From Anaeromusa acidaminophila DSM 3853 (lineage in GTDB: Bacteria; Bacillota; Negativicutes; Anaeromusales; Anaeromusaceae), in NCBI RefSeq assembly GCF_000374545.1, contig NZ_KB894593.1, forward strand, positions 50,572 to 114,571: DNA of 64,000 bases. Direction: 5' to 3'. Positions within the stretch are counted from its first letter, which is position 1. Every line of letters starts with the position of its first letter. Shown here one piece after another: positions 17,437-25,668 of the stretch. Under the pieces are notes generated by a model that was not told where the DNA came from, ran no database searches, and saw only the letters and a program-made list of their open reading frames with translations. The position numbers and the translations under genes were made by a program.

Positions 17437-18426
17437 ATGCGAACTATGTATCGGCGCGTTGGGCTGCTACTGTTTTTGGTAGCAGCCATATCTGCGTTTG
17501 TGCTCTATTGGACCGTAGACGCCAATACGCTGCAGTCTTTGGGGCAATTTCGTCCAGCTTCGCTTTTGTTGGTGGTAGTTCTTTCCGTCGGCGGACTTTA
17601 TTTTGATGCAGCCAGATTGGTACGGCTGACGGCTATTGCTGGCGGCAGAACCGTGACCTTACGCGAAGCCTATCAAGTCGTTTTCGGCAATTATTTTCTG
17701 GCTATGCTGACGCCGGGAGCTGCAGGCGGTGCGTTTGCTCAGGTGCTGTTTTTGAGACGCGCCGGGGTGCCGACAGGCAAGGCCACTATTTTGGTTTTAG
17801 TAAGGACATTGCTGTCGATTTTAGTACTGTTTTTATTTGCGCCCCTTGTTTTTTTGTTTGACGGTGATGTGTTGCCGGGACTTTCACAAGAAGTGATGTT
17901 GGCCGGTTCTCTCGCTTTACTGTTAAGTATGCTGGCGATGCCTGTTTTTTTTCGCACATCCCTGCCAGATGCGTTGGTATTGATTTTGGTCCGACGCTTG
18001 CGCCGCGCCAGACGCCGGCGTCTGGTGAATTTGTATAAGGATGTGCGTAATGCTGTGCAGCTATTAGGGGCGGCTCCCGGGCAGATGGCGCTGGTGTTGC
18101 TGCAGTCGGCGGCCAGCTTGTTTTTACTATACGCTTTAGTTCCGGCTTTGCTTTGGGGCCTAGGAGGAAACGGCGATTTTTTAACGATTATGGGGCGTAT
18201 GGTTTTGCTTAATATTTTACTTTACGTGGCGCCCACTCCGGGAGGCGCCGGTATTGCTGAAGGCGGTTTCGTGTTGCTGCTCCAGTCCCTAGCTGCGCCG
18301 GGAACGGTAGGAGTGGCGGCTTTGGTTTGGCGTGTGGCGGCTGAATATATACCTTTTGGCTTAGGTGCTATAGCCGTAGTTCAAACATTTGGACGCGATT
18401 TTATGAGGAAAATCCAATCTGCTTGA
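17437..18426 (+). CDS. Flippase-like integral membrane protein (YbhN/UPF0104 family)
   Basis: 329 residues with about eight hydrophobic helices. The motif FGNYFLAMLTPGAAGGAFAQVLFLRRAGVP (key residues PGAAGG) and the later LYVAPTPGGAGIAEGGF are the paired signatures of the lysylphosphatidylglycerol-synthase membrane-domain superfamily. Relatives move or modify lipids in the inner membrane. The catalytic aminoacyl-transfer domain of MprF is absent, so no product can be named. It overlaps the spacer of the next gene and lies upstream of lipid-linked sugar enzymes, which suggests a role in envelope glycolipids. Confidence 0.8.
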   Translation: MRTMYRRVGLLLFLVAAISAFVLYWTVDANTLQSLGQFRPASLLLVVVLSVGGLYFDAARLVRLTAIAGGRTVTLREAYQVVFGNYFLAMLTPGAAGGAFAQVLFLRRAGVPTGKATILVLVRTLLSILVLFLFAPLVFLFDGDVLPGLSQEVMLAGSLALLLSMLAMPVFFRTSLPDALVLILVRRLRRARRRRLVNLYKDVRNAVQLLGAAPGQMALVLLQSAASLFLLYALVPALLWGLGGNGDFLTIMGRMVLLNILLYVAPTPGGAGIAEGGFVLLLQSLAAPGTVGVAALVWRVAAEYIPFGLGAIAVVQTFGRDFMRKIQSA

Positions 18427-18467
18427 AAAAGAAAGCTTGCTTGGCATTAGACACAGGGGGGTTGAAG

Positions 18468-19388
18468 ATGAAACATGTATTGGTAACCGGCGGAGCTGGT
18501 TTTATTGGTTCCCATTTAACGCCACAGCTGCTGGCCGCTGGCTGGAAGGTTACGGTGCTGGATGACTTATCTAGCGGCAATCGTGAGTATGTGCCGCAGG
18601 AGGCTGCATTTATAGAGCAAGATGTTCGCGATGCAGATTCGTTGGTTCAAGTCTTTGCAACGAATCAATTTGATGCGGTGGTTCATTTTGCCGCGCAGAC
18701 GATGGTGCCTGTTTCTTTGGCCAAACCTGTGTATGACTGTGAATTAAATGTGGTGGCAACGGTGGAATTATTGGAACAGTGTCGCATACATGGCGTGCGT
18801 AAGGTGGTATTTGCTTCGTCTGCAGCAGTATATGGAGATAATCAGACGCTGCCCTTACGCGAAACGGAACCGACGGCGCCCATGTCTTTCTATGGTCTTA
18901 GTAAGCATACGGTGGAACGCTATTTGAATTTGTATCAACAGTTGCATGGTTTGGAATATGCGGCGCTGCGTTTTGCGAATGTGTATGGCGAGCGCCAGGG
19001 AGACGGCGGCGAAGGCGGTGTAGTTAGCATTTTTACCCGGTTGTTGCGTCAGGGGAGTTCGTTGCAGCTATTCGGCGATGGCAATCAAACGCGGGATTTT
19101 GTTTACGCCGGAGATGTGGCGGCGGCAGTAGTGGCTTCGCTAGATTCGCAAGTGCCTTACGGCACATACAATGTAAGCACCGGCAAACAAACGTCACTAT
19201 TGAATTTGATTGAAACACTGAGTCGTATCTCAGGCGAAAAACCTCAAGTAGTGCGGGCTCAACCTAGAGCGGGGGATATCTTGCATTCGGCGCTGGATTC
19301 AAACCGCTTGCAACAATGCTCTGACTGGCGGCCGCGAATGCTGCTGGAGGAAGGTTTGAGACGTACCTACGGAGCTTTGACTGAATAA
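18468..19388 (+). CDS. NAD-dependent sugar epimerase (UDP-glucose 4-epimerase-like)
   Basis: 306 residues from ATG 18468, which follows CAGGGGGG. The start MKHVLVTGGAGFIGSHL gives the Rossmann GxxGxxG. Further signatures are DDLSSGN, HFAAQTMV, FASSAAVYGD, the catalytic YGLSK (Tyr/Lys pair) and LRFANVYGERQ. It is an extended short-chain dehydrogenase of the GalE group. It probably epimerises a UDP-sugar for the neighbouring glycosyltransferases; the sugar cannot be fixed from sequence alone. Confidence 0.9.
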   Translation: MKHVLVTGGAGFIGSHLTPQLLAAGWKVTVLDDLSSGNREYVPQEAAFIEQDVRDADSLVQVFATNQFDAVVHFAAQTMVPVSLAKPVYDCELNVVATVELLEQCRIHGVRKVVFASSAAVYGDNQTLPLRETEPTAPMSFYGLSKHTVERYLNLYQQLHGLEYAALRFANVYGERQGDGGEGGVVSIFTRLLRQGSSLQLFGDGNQTRDFVYAGDVAAAVVASLDSQVPYGTYNVSTGKQTSLLNLIETLSRISGEKPQVVRAQPRAGDILHSALDSNRLQQCSDWRPRMLLEEGLRRTYGALTE

Positions 19389-19425
19389 AGGTAAATTAGG
19401 GAATTGCAGTAGGAGGATGAAATAG

Positions 19426-20985
19426 TTGCAACAGCGTTGGATGATAGTTACGTTGCTGTGTTTGATTTTATTCTTTTTCCAGCTAGGTTCGTTGCCTTTG
19501 CTGGATCCAGATGAGCCAGTGTATGCGCAAACAGCGAAGGAAATGCTGGCGGCGGGGGATTGGCTTTCTCCGCGTATTTTTGGCGAAGTATGGTTCGATA
19601 AGCCGCCTATGTACTATTGGCTGGTTGCGTGCGCTACCATGTTACTGGGGCCCACGGAATGGGCGGCGCGCTTGCCAGCGGCCGTTATGGCATTGGGGAC
19701 GGTTTGGCTTGTTTACTCTTTTATGAAGAACCGTTTTGGAAGCGCTAGTGCGGCAGCTTCTGCGGTGGTGCTGGCTACCAGCTTGGAATTTTTCTATTTG
19801 GCGAAAGGCGCTGTAACCGATAGTACACTGACCTTTTTTTTGACGGCGTGCTTATTGGCGTATTGGGAAAAACGAATCGTACTTGCCTATGTTCTGGCGG
19901 CGCTGGCCACTTTAACCAAGGGACCGGTTGGATTGTTGTTTCCTGGTACGATTTTGTTGTTGGAGTTACTAAGCCGCGGCGATTGGAGAGGTTTTGTCAA
20001 ACTGCAACTGCCTAAGGGCTTGCTGGTGTATGCAGCAGTTGCTTTGCCTTGGTATATTGCCATGTATGCAGTTCATGGACAAGTATTTGTTGATACTTTC
20101 TTCGGCATGCATAACATGACTCGCTTTACCTCTGCGGAACATGACGTGTCTAATGTATGGACCTATTTCATACCGGTTTTGTTGCTGGGTTTTTTTCCTT
20201 GGGTTACCTTGTTACCGCAAACGGCGTGGCTTGCATGGAAGGAAGCGCAGTATGAGCGGCGGACGCTTCGATTTCTGCTCATTTGGGCCGCTTTCATTTT
20301 CATTTTTTTTACGATTGCCAAAACGAAATTAGTTTCCTATATTTTGCCTATGTTCCCGCCGTTGGCCATGCTGGTAGGGTGGCGTTTAAGCCGCCTAGGG
20401 GTGCAGCCAGTGAGGCAGCGAGCCTGGGCTGTTGCTTGCGCCATTTTGCATGGATTATTGGCGGCAGGATTAATCTACGGTCAGACATTAATGCCGGAAT
20501 TGGCTTTGGGCGCATTTCTTGCAGCCGGCATCTTACTTGTTAGCGGGGCCGGATCTTGCTGGTTGATTTGGCAACAGAGATATCAAAGAGCTTGGGTGAC
20601 GCTAGCTGCAGGAGCCAGCGCTTTTTTACTGACATTGGTATTGGTGTTGTTGCCCTTAGCGGCACCGCAGTTTACCGCTAAGGAAATCGCCGAAGATTTT
20701 AAGGCAAACTATGACGGCGCATCTGCTGTATATGTCATTAAGTTTTTGCGGCCTGGTTTTGTGTACTATACCGATGTCCTTACGGAGGAAGTCGGCACTA
20801 CTTTATTCCACAACAAGGTGGATACGCGGGCTGTTTTGCAGCAAATGGTGTCTAGGCAGGAGAGAGCCTATTTTGTATTGCGTCTTTCTGACTATCGCTT
20901 GTTATCGGAAGCGGAGCAAAAAAAATTAACTGTTTTGTCGACTCGTTATGAAGTGCTGTTGCTGTTGAAAGAGGGACCGCTATGA
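19426..20985 (+). CDS. ArnT-like polyprenyl-phosphate-sugar glycosyltransferase (first copy)
   Basis: 519 residues from TTG 19426, after AGGAGG. It is a multi-spanning membrane protein of the PMT/ArnT superfamily. The first periplasmic loop carries LLDPDEPVYAQTAKEMLAAGDW (key PDE motif), then WFDKPPMYYWL. Further family segments are WAARLPAAV, KGPVGL and LPWYIAMYAVHGQ. These enzymes transfer sugars from polyprenyl phosphate to lipid A, other lipids or proteins on the outer face of the inner membrane. The C-terminal soluble part is small. The next gene is a paralogue with a 4-nt overlap. Confidence 0.88.
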   Translation: MQQRWMIVTLLCLILFFFQLGSLPLLDPDEPVYAQTAKEMLAAGDWLSPRIFGEVWFDKPPMYYWLVACATMLLGPTEWAARLPAAVMALGTVWLVYSFMKNRFGSASAAASAVVLATSLEFFYLAKGAVTDSTLTFFLTACLLAYWEKRIVLAYVLAALATLTKGPVGLLFPGTILLLELLSRGDWRGFVKLQLPKGLLVYAAVALPWYIAMYAVHGQVFVDTFFGMHNMTRFTSAEHDVSNVWTYFIPVLLLGFFPWVTLLPQTAWLAWKEAQYERRTLRFLLIWAAFIFIFFTIAKTKLVSYILPMFPPLAMLVGWRLSRLGVQPVRQRAWAVACAILHGLLAAGLIYGQTLMPELALGAFLAAGILLVSGAGSCWLIWQQRYQRAWVTLAAGASAFLLTLVLVLLPLAAPQFTAKEIAEDFKANYDGASAVYVIKFLRPGFVYYTDVLTEEVGTTLFHNKVDTRAVLQQMVSRQERAYFVLRLSDYRLLSEAEQKKLTVLSTRYEVLLLLKEGPL

Positions 20986-22586
20986 TGAATCGGAACTGGA
21001 TGTCCATTTTTGCAGCTGTGTTGGCATTTGGTTTCTTTTTGTTGTACAATCATGTGCTGCCTGTGACGGATCCAGTGGAGGCCAATTATGCGCTGACAGC
21101 ACGTGAAATGCTGGAAAGCGGTGATTGGCTTTCGCCGCGTATTTATGGAGCTTTTTGGTTTGATAAGCCTGTCATGACGTACTGGCTATTGGCTTCTTCT
21201 TTTGCTGTTTTTGGATTAAATGAATGGGCGGCTCGACTGCCGGGGGCTGTTTTCGCGGCTATGGGAGTTGGTTATGCCTGCTGGTTTTCTTTAGAGACGG
21301 GGGCGAATAAGAAGAGGGCTCTTTTGACGGCCTTGGTGCTGGCAACTTCTTTGGAATATTGGATCTTGGCGCGACTCGTTTTGACGGATGCTATTCTTTT
21401 TTTCTTTTCCGCCGTTACTATGGGACAAGCGTATTTAGGCTTAAGTCGTGACCGTCGCTACTATTGGTTGACGGCGTATGCCGCTTCCGCCGTGGCGGTG
21501 TTGACAAAAGGACCTGTAGGACTTGTGCTTCCCGGACTGCTGCTGCTGGCCTATGTGTTGGCATCCAGGGATTGGCGGCTTTTGAAACGTTTTCGTTGGG
21601 GTTGGGGGTTGGCTGTTTTCTTGTTGCTTGTCGGTCCCTGGTATGTCTGGATGTTGCAGCAGCATGGAGAACAGTTTGTTAACACCTTCTTGGGCTTGCA
21701 CAACGTAACGAGAGCGACTGTGTCAGAGCATCCGGACGATAATGTGTTTTATTATTATTTGATTTTGTATCCTGCGAGTTTGCTGCCATGGAGCGGCCTG
21801 CTGCTGGCAGCTTTATGGAAGCGGAGAGCAGCGGTGATACTCCATGGAGGGCTGTCTCGGTATTTATGGGTCTGGCTGGGAGGGACCTTGCTGTTTTACA
21901 CCTTGATGGCTACGAAGTATCCGACCTATGTGTTTCCTGCCTTGTTTCCAGGAGCGATGCTGGCGGCGGGGCAGTTGGAGCAGATGTTACAGGGGCGTTG
22001 TTCCTTATGGTGGCTGACGGTCCCGGCGGGACTTTTGTGGCTGCTTTTGGGAGAAACGCTGCGAAGTATTCCTGATGCTGCGCCAACAGCTGTTATTGGA
22101 CCAGCCGTGGCGATGCTATTGTTAGTCTTGGCATTTTTACAATGGAAACGGCGGCGGCAATGGCTTGTGGCTTGGGTTGTAGCTGGCGTTTTTGCGGGAG
22201 CTTGCGGCTTGTTGTCGCAAGGGGCTTCGCTGATTTGCGAACGACGTTCTTTTGTTGATTTGGCAGATGCCATTCCTCAGGCGCCGGCTTTGGTAGGGGC
22301 TTATGGAGATTATCCGACTTCTGCTGTTTTTTATAGCGGCCATATCGCTTATCGGCTAGAAGATGGTGAAATAGGGCAGGAACCCTGGCAAGGGAAGTAT
22401 ACCATGCCGCGGCTGAAGACTGAGGAATTTTTGCGGGCAGGTGAAACAGAAGCTATTTATCTCCTTGTAAAACAGAAACATCAGGAAGATATGGCAAAAG
22501 ATAGTAGATTCAAGGGGTTTCAAATGCTTAAATCCGCTCCGGCGGGAGCTGTATACATGAAGAAACCAGAAAAAGATCCCCGATAA
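20982..22586 (+). CDS. ArnT-like glycosyltransferase (second copy)
   Basis: 534 residues, starting in an ATGA overlap. It aligns with its neighbour along most of the length: TAREMLESGDWLSPRIYG, WFDKPVMTYWLL, NEWAARLPGAV, KGPVGLVLPG and LVGPWYVWMLQQHGEQF. The loop-1 acidic motif differs: TDPVEANYAL replaces LDPDEPVYAQ, so Asp of the DE pair is Val. This implies a changed catalytic site, a changed acceptor, or a dependent partner role. The pair looks like an old tandem duplication, because identity is only moderate. Confidence 0.85.
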   Translation: MMNRNWMSIFAAVLAFGFFLLYNHVLPVTDPVEANYALTAREMLESGDWLSPRIYGAFWFDKPVMTYWLLASSFAVFGLNEWAARLPGAVFAAMGVGYACWFSLETGANKKRALLTALVLATSLEYWILARLVLTDAILFFFSAVTMGQAYLGLSRDRRYYWLTAYAASAVAVLTKGPVGLVLPGLLLLAYVLASRDWRLLKRFRWGWGLAVFLLLVGPWYVWMLQQHGEQFVNTFLGLHNVTRATVSEHPDDNVFYYYLILYPASLLPWSGLLLAALWKRRAAVILHGGLSRYLWVWLGGTLLFYTLMATKYPTYVFPALFPGAMLAAGQLEQMLQGRCSLWWLTVPAGLLWLLLGETLRSIPDAAPTAVIGPAVAMLLLVLAFLQWKRRRQWLVAWVVAGVFAGACGLLSQGASLICERRSFVDLADAIPQAPALVGAYGDYPTSAVFYSGHIAYRLEDGEIGQEPWQGKYTMPRLKTEEFLRAGETEAIYLLVKQKHQEDMAKDSRFKGFQMLKSAPAGAVYMKKPEKDPR

Positions 22587-22597
22587 TGTTGATTTTT

Positions 22598-22707
22598 TGT
22601 TATAATAAAGAAGATGTGCCTGTGAGAATTTCTGCTGCGCCGAAGGGGAAAGCAGTAGGTCTAAGAGGGCGGGTGGCATCCAAAGAGACTGTTTGGAGGG
22701 AAAATTC
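22598..22707 (+). promoter_or_regulatory. kor promoter and structured leader
   Basis: An extended -10 element TGTTATAAT lies at 22598-22606. It is followed by about 100 nt of leader containing GCGCCGAAGGGGAAAGC and GGGCGGGTGGCATCC. The ribosome site GGAGGG (22695-22700) leads into korD. The leader looks structured, but I cannot assign it to an RNA class. Confidence 0.5.
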
Positions 22708-22905
22708 ATGGCGTTACAGATCAACAAACGATACTGCAAAGGCTGTGGTATCTGCGTGGCGTTCTGTCCCAAGCAAGTGCTGGAACTGGACGAACTAGGC
22801 AAAGTATACGCAAAGCAGCCGGAAGCTTGTATCAGCTGCGGCCAGTGCGAGCTGCGCTGTCCGGACTATGCCATATTTGTGGTGAAAGAGGAGGCGGGAA
22901 AATAA
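22708..22905 (+). CDS. korD: 2-oxoacid:ferredoxin oxidoreductase, delta (ferredoxin) subunit
   Basis: 65 residues with two complete [4Fe-4S] motifs: CKGCGICVAFCP (about residues 11-22) and CISCGQCELRCP (about 40-51). It is the electron-transfer subunit of the four-gene KorDABC complex that follows with almost no spacing. ATG 22708 is fixed by GGAGGG. Confidence 0.93.
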   Translation: MALQINKRYCKGCGICVAFCPKQVLELDELGKVYAKQPEACISCGQCELRCPDYAIFVVKEEAGK

Positions 22906-22906
22906 G

Positions 22907-24046
22907 ATGGCCAAAGCAAGACTGATTCAAGGCAACCAGGCCTGCGCCGAAGGCGCTCTCGCCGCCGGCGTCACTTTTTTTGCGGGATATCCCATTACGC
23001 CCAGCACGGAAGTAATGGAAATCCTCGCCGAAGAGCTGCCCAAACGGGGCGGTAAATTTCTGCAGATGGAAGACGAAATCGCCAGCATGGGCGCTGTTTG
23101 CGGCGCATCCTTGACCGGCGTTAAAGCCATTACCGCGACCAGCGGCCCCGGCTTTTCCTTGAAGCAAGAACTCATCGGCTACGCCGCCATGGCGGAACTG
23201 CCGGTAGTGATCGTGAACGTGCAGCGTTCCGGTCCCAGTACCGGTCTGCCCACCTCGCCGGCGCAAGGCGATGTCATGCAGTCCCGCTGGGGCACTCATG
23301 GGGATCATGGCATTCTCGTGCTTTCTCCGGCATCGGTTAAAGAATCCTATGAAGTGATGATTAAAGCCGTTAACTTTGCCGAGAAATTCCGCACCCCTGT
23401 TATCTTCCTTCTCGACGAAGTCATCGGCCATATGCGCGAGCGCGTCGAATTGCCGGAAGAAGGCAGCTGCGAAATCATTGACCGCAAAGTGCCTACCGGC
23501 GCTCCTGCGGACTACCTGGCCTATAAACCGGAAGCCGACGGCGTACCGCCCATGGCTCCCTTTGGCAGCGGCTACCGCTACCATGTAACTGGCTTGATGC
23601 ATGGCTACAACGGCCTGCCTAACAGCACGGCCGCGATGACGACCGAAGTCATTGATCGCATGCATACCAAGCTGGAACAGGCTAAAGAAGAAATCACCCT
23701 TTATGAAGAATACGAAATGGCGGACGCTGAACACGTTATCGTCGCTTACGGCGGTACCGCTAGATCGGCTATCGCTGCAGTGAAAGCGGCCCGCGCCAAA
23801 GGCATCAAGGCTGGTCTCTTAAAGCTCATCACCATTTGGCCTTTCCCGGGCGACGTTGTGCAAAAAGCCGCCGCTAAGGCCAAAACCGTGATCGTACCGG
23901 AAATGAACTATGGCCAGCTCGTTGGCGAAGTTGAACGCTACGTTGGTCGGGATAAAGTCCGCGGCGTCAATCGCTTCGACGGCACCATCCTGACGCCGGA
24001 TGATATTCTTACCGCTCTTGAAGAGGCAACTGGAGGTGCGAACTAA
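22907..24046 (+). CDS. korA: 2-oxoacid:ferredoxin oxidoreductase, alpha subunit
   Basis: 379 residues. The N-terminal domain has the pyrimidine-binding-type features of the alpha subunit: GNQACAEGALAAGVTFFAGYPITPSTEVME, with key run GYPITPST, then QMEDEIASMGAVCGAS and TSGPGFSLKQE. The region NVQRSGPSTGLPTSPAQGD is diagnostic for 2-oxoglutarate/2-ketoisovalerate enzymes. Together with KorB it oxidatively decarboxylates a 2-oxoacid to the acyl-CoA, reducing ferredoxin. 2-oxoglutarate is the likely substrate. Codons end mostly in C, unlike neighbouring plus-strand genes. Confidence 0.92.
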   Translation: MAKARLIQGNQACAEGALAAGVTFFAGYPITPSTEVMEILAEELPKRGGKFLQMEDEIASMGAVCGASLTGVKAITATSGPGFSLKQELIGYAAMAELPVVIVNVQRSGPSTGLPTSPAQGDVMQSRWGTHGDHGILVLSPASVKESYEVMIKAVNFAEKFRTPVIFLLDEVIGHMRERVELPEEGSCEIIDRKVPTGAPADYLAYKPEADGVPPMAPFGSGYRYHVTGLMHGYNGLPNSTAAMTTEVIDRMHTKLEQAKEEITLYEEYEMADAEHVIVAYGGTARSAIAAVKAARAKGIKAGLLKLITIWPFPGDVVQKAAAKAKTVIVPEMNYGQLVGEVERYVGRDKVRGVNRFDGTILTPDDILTALEEATGGAN

Positions 24047-24864
24047 TGGCAGACATTCAAAAATACTTGCGCCAAACCGCGCTGCCGCACATCTGGTGCC
24101 CCGGTTGCGGCCACGGTATTCTGTTAGCATCCATTCTGCGGGCTATTGACGCCCAGGGACTGGATCAGGATAAAACCGTCATCGTTTCCGGTATCGGCTG
24201 CTCCTCCCGGGCCTCCGGCTATATGGACTTCAACACCGTCCATACTGCTCACGGCCGAGCATTGCCTTTTGCCACCGGCATCAAGATGGCTAACCCGGAG
24301 CTCAACGTCATCGTCATTACCGGCGACGGCGATGCGACCGCCATCGGCGGCAACCACTTCATTCACGCTGCTCGCCGCAATATTGACCTTACCACCATCA
24401 TTTTCGACAACAACATTTACGGCATGACCGGCGGTCAGTCTTCGCCGCTTACGCCGCAAAGCTGTCGCTCTACGACCGCGCCGTTCGGACACATTGAGCG
24501 TTCCTTTGACATTGCCAAGTTGTCCATCGCCGCTGGCGCTACTTATGTGGCGCGAGGCACCTCGTTCCATGCGAAAATGCTCACAGACCTTATTGCCAAA
24601 GGCATTGCCAATAAAGGCTTCTCGGTCATTGACGCCATTTCCGGCTGTCCTACCAGCTTCGGACGGAAAAACAAAATGGCGCAGCCTGCGAAAATGCTCG
24701 AATGGCAACGCGATCATGCCGTTACCGTGCAGGCGGCGGCCAAGCTTTCGGCGGAACAACTGGCCGATAAATTCCTCATTGGCGAACTGCATCAGGAAGT
24801 GGCACCGGAATTTACCGACGAATACGCTAAAGTAGTGGAACGCCTGAAAGGAGGCCGTGCATAA
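24046..24864 (+). CDS. korB: 2-oxoacid:ferredoxin oxidoreductase, beta (TPP-binding) subunit
   Basis: 272 residues, overlapping korA by one base. The thiamine pyrophosphate site is complete: WCPGCGHGI near the N-terminus, then GIGCSSRASGYMDFNTVHTAHGRALPFATG (key GCSSR and HGRALPFATG), TGDGDATAIGGNHFIHAARRN (key GDGDATAIGGNH) and DNNIYGMTGGQSSP. It binds TPP-Mg and carries out the decarboxylation half-reaction. Confidence 0.95.
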   Translation: MADIQKYLRQTALPHIWCPGCGHGILLASILRAIDAQGLDQDKTVIVSGIGCSSRASGYMDFNTVHTAHGRALPFATGIKMANPELNVIVITGDGDATAIGGNHFIHAARRNIDLTTIIFDNNIYGMTGGQSSPLTPQSCRSTTAPFGHIERSFDIAKLSIAAGATYVARGTSFHAKMLTDLIAKGIANKGFSVIDAISGCPTSFGRKNKMAQPAKMLEWQRDHAVTVQAAAKLSAEQLADKFLIGELHQEVAPEFTDEYAKVVERLKGGRA

Positions 24865-25400
24865 TGTGGCAGATTAGCTTAAGCGGCACCGGCGGACAGG
24901 GCCTCATCCTCGCCGGCATCATTCTGGCGGAAGCCGCTATTATCGACGGCAAAGAAGCCGTGCAGACCCAGTCCTACGGACCGGAAGCCCGCGGCGGCTC
25001 CAGCAAAGCGGAAGTTATCATTGCGGACGCTCCGATTGACTATCCGAAAGTCACCAAGGCGGACCTGATGCTCTCCATGAGCCAGGCAGCCTGCGACAAA
25101 TACATCTCCGTCCTCAAAGACGGCGGCATGCTCATGCTGGACAGCACCTTTGTGCAGGACGTGCCGAAAGTAGACGCTAAGATTCTTTCGCTGCCCATTA
25201 CTAAAACAGCGAAAGAAGAGCTGGGCCACGCCATGTTCGCAAACATCATCGCATTAGGGGCGCTGGTGGGCGCAACCAACATGGTTACCGAAGCGGCTTT
25301 AACAGAAGCCGTTTTGGATCGCATCCCCAAAGGCACCGAAGAGAAGAACCAGAAGGCTCTTTCTTTGGGCTTGGCCTTGGGCAAAGCGCATCACCAATAA
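24864..25400 (+). CDS. korC: 2-oxoacid:ferredoxin oxidoreductase, gamma subunit
   Basis: 178 residues. The family signature SGTGGQGLILAGIILAEAA is at the N-terminus, followed by QSYGPEARGGSSKAEVI. It completes the KorDABC set, and a terminator follows. The gamma subunit binds CoA in related enzymes. Confidence 0.94.
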   Translation: MWQISLSGTGGQGLILAGIILAEAAIIDGKEAVQTQSYGPEARGGSSKAEVIIADAPIDYPKVTKADLMLSMSQAACDKYISVLKDGGMLMLDSTFVQDVPKVDAKILSLPITKTAKEELGHAMFANIIALGALVGATNMVTEAALTEAVLDRIPKGTEEKNQKALSLGLALGKAHHQ

Positions 25401-25411
25401 ACCGAACTAAA

Positions 25412-25462
25412 GAAGGAGTCGCTAGAAACAGGCTGAGGCCCGTTTCCGGCGGCTCCTTTTAA
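25412..25462 (+). terminator. Terminator after korC
   Basis: AAGGAGTCGCTAGAAAC (from 25413) pairs, with small internal gaps, with GTTTCCGGCGGCTCCTT (25442-25458). TTTT follows. Confidence 0.8.
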
Positions 25463-25503
25463 ATTTCATACTTTAGCGGTTGCACAATAAAGGGGACGTT
25501 GTG

Positions 25504-25535
25504 AACGAACCGCGAAACACACGAAAGACGCGAAA
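25504..25535 (+). repeat. Intergenic repeat module A, copy 1
   Basis: A 32-nt sequence beginning AACGAACCGCGAAA and ending ACGCGAAA. It matches 29 of 32 bases with 47039-47070. It has internal short periodicity (CGCGAAA, CACGAAA, CGCGAAA). It lies in the non-coding gap between korC and the convergent lld genes. Confidence 0.75.
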
Positions 25536-25554
25536 CGGTTTATGGGTTCCGTTT

Positions 25555-25590
25555 CCTCTTGCGTACCCTCCCTTTACTCTTGTTCAAAAT
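25555..25590 (-). repeat. Intergenic repeat module B, copy 1
   Basis: Read on the minus strand it begins TTTGAACAAGAGTAAAGGGAG. It shares TTGAACAAGAGT and then GGGAG with the plus-strand sequence at 46885-46916. Modules A and B are inverted with respect to each other here compared with the second site. Confidence 0.6.
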
Positions 25591-25618
25591 TAGTTTTCTT
25601 TGCGTTCTCGTCTTCATA

Positions 25619-25658
25619 AGAAAACAGCCAGGGAGCCCATTAGGGCTTCCTGGCTGTT
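25619..25658 (-). terminator. Terminator of the lld operon (minus strand)
   Basis: AACAGCCAGG...AGCCC pairs with GGGCT...CCTGGCTGTT around the loop at about 25638-25643. On the minus strand a short T-run (TTTT) follows the stem. It lies just after the lldF-lldE stop. Confidence 0.8.
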
Positions 25659-25668
25659 GAGCGAGGCT

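Noticed and set aside
22607..22695. Possible glycine riboswitch before korD, from GCGCCGAAGGGG
   Set aside because: The 3' part of the aptamer (CTCTCAGGCAAAAGGAC-like) is missing, and the target does not fit. It is kept only as an unassigned leader.
22832..23734. A 300-codon open frame on the minus strand, opposite korA
   Set aside because: It arises from the C-ending codon bias of korA. It has no family signature and no ribosome site, and korA has strong protein evidence.
25504..25535. CRISPR-like short repeat
   Set aside because: Copies are single and more than 20 kb apart; there is no array with spacers and no cas gene.
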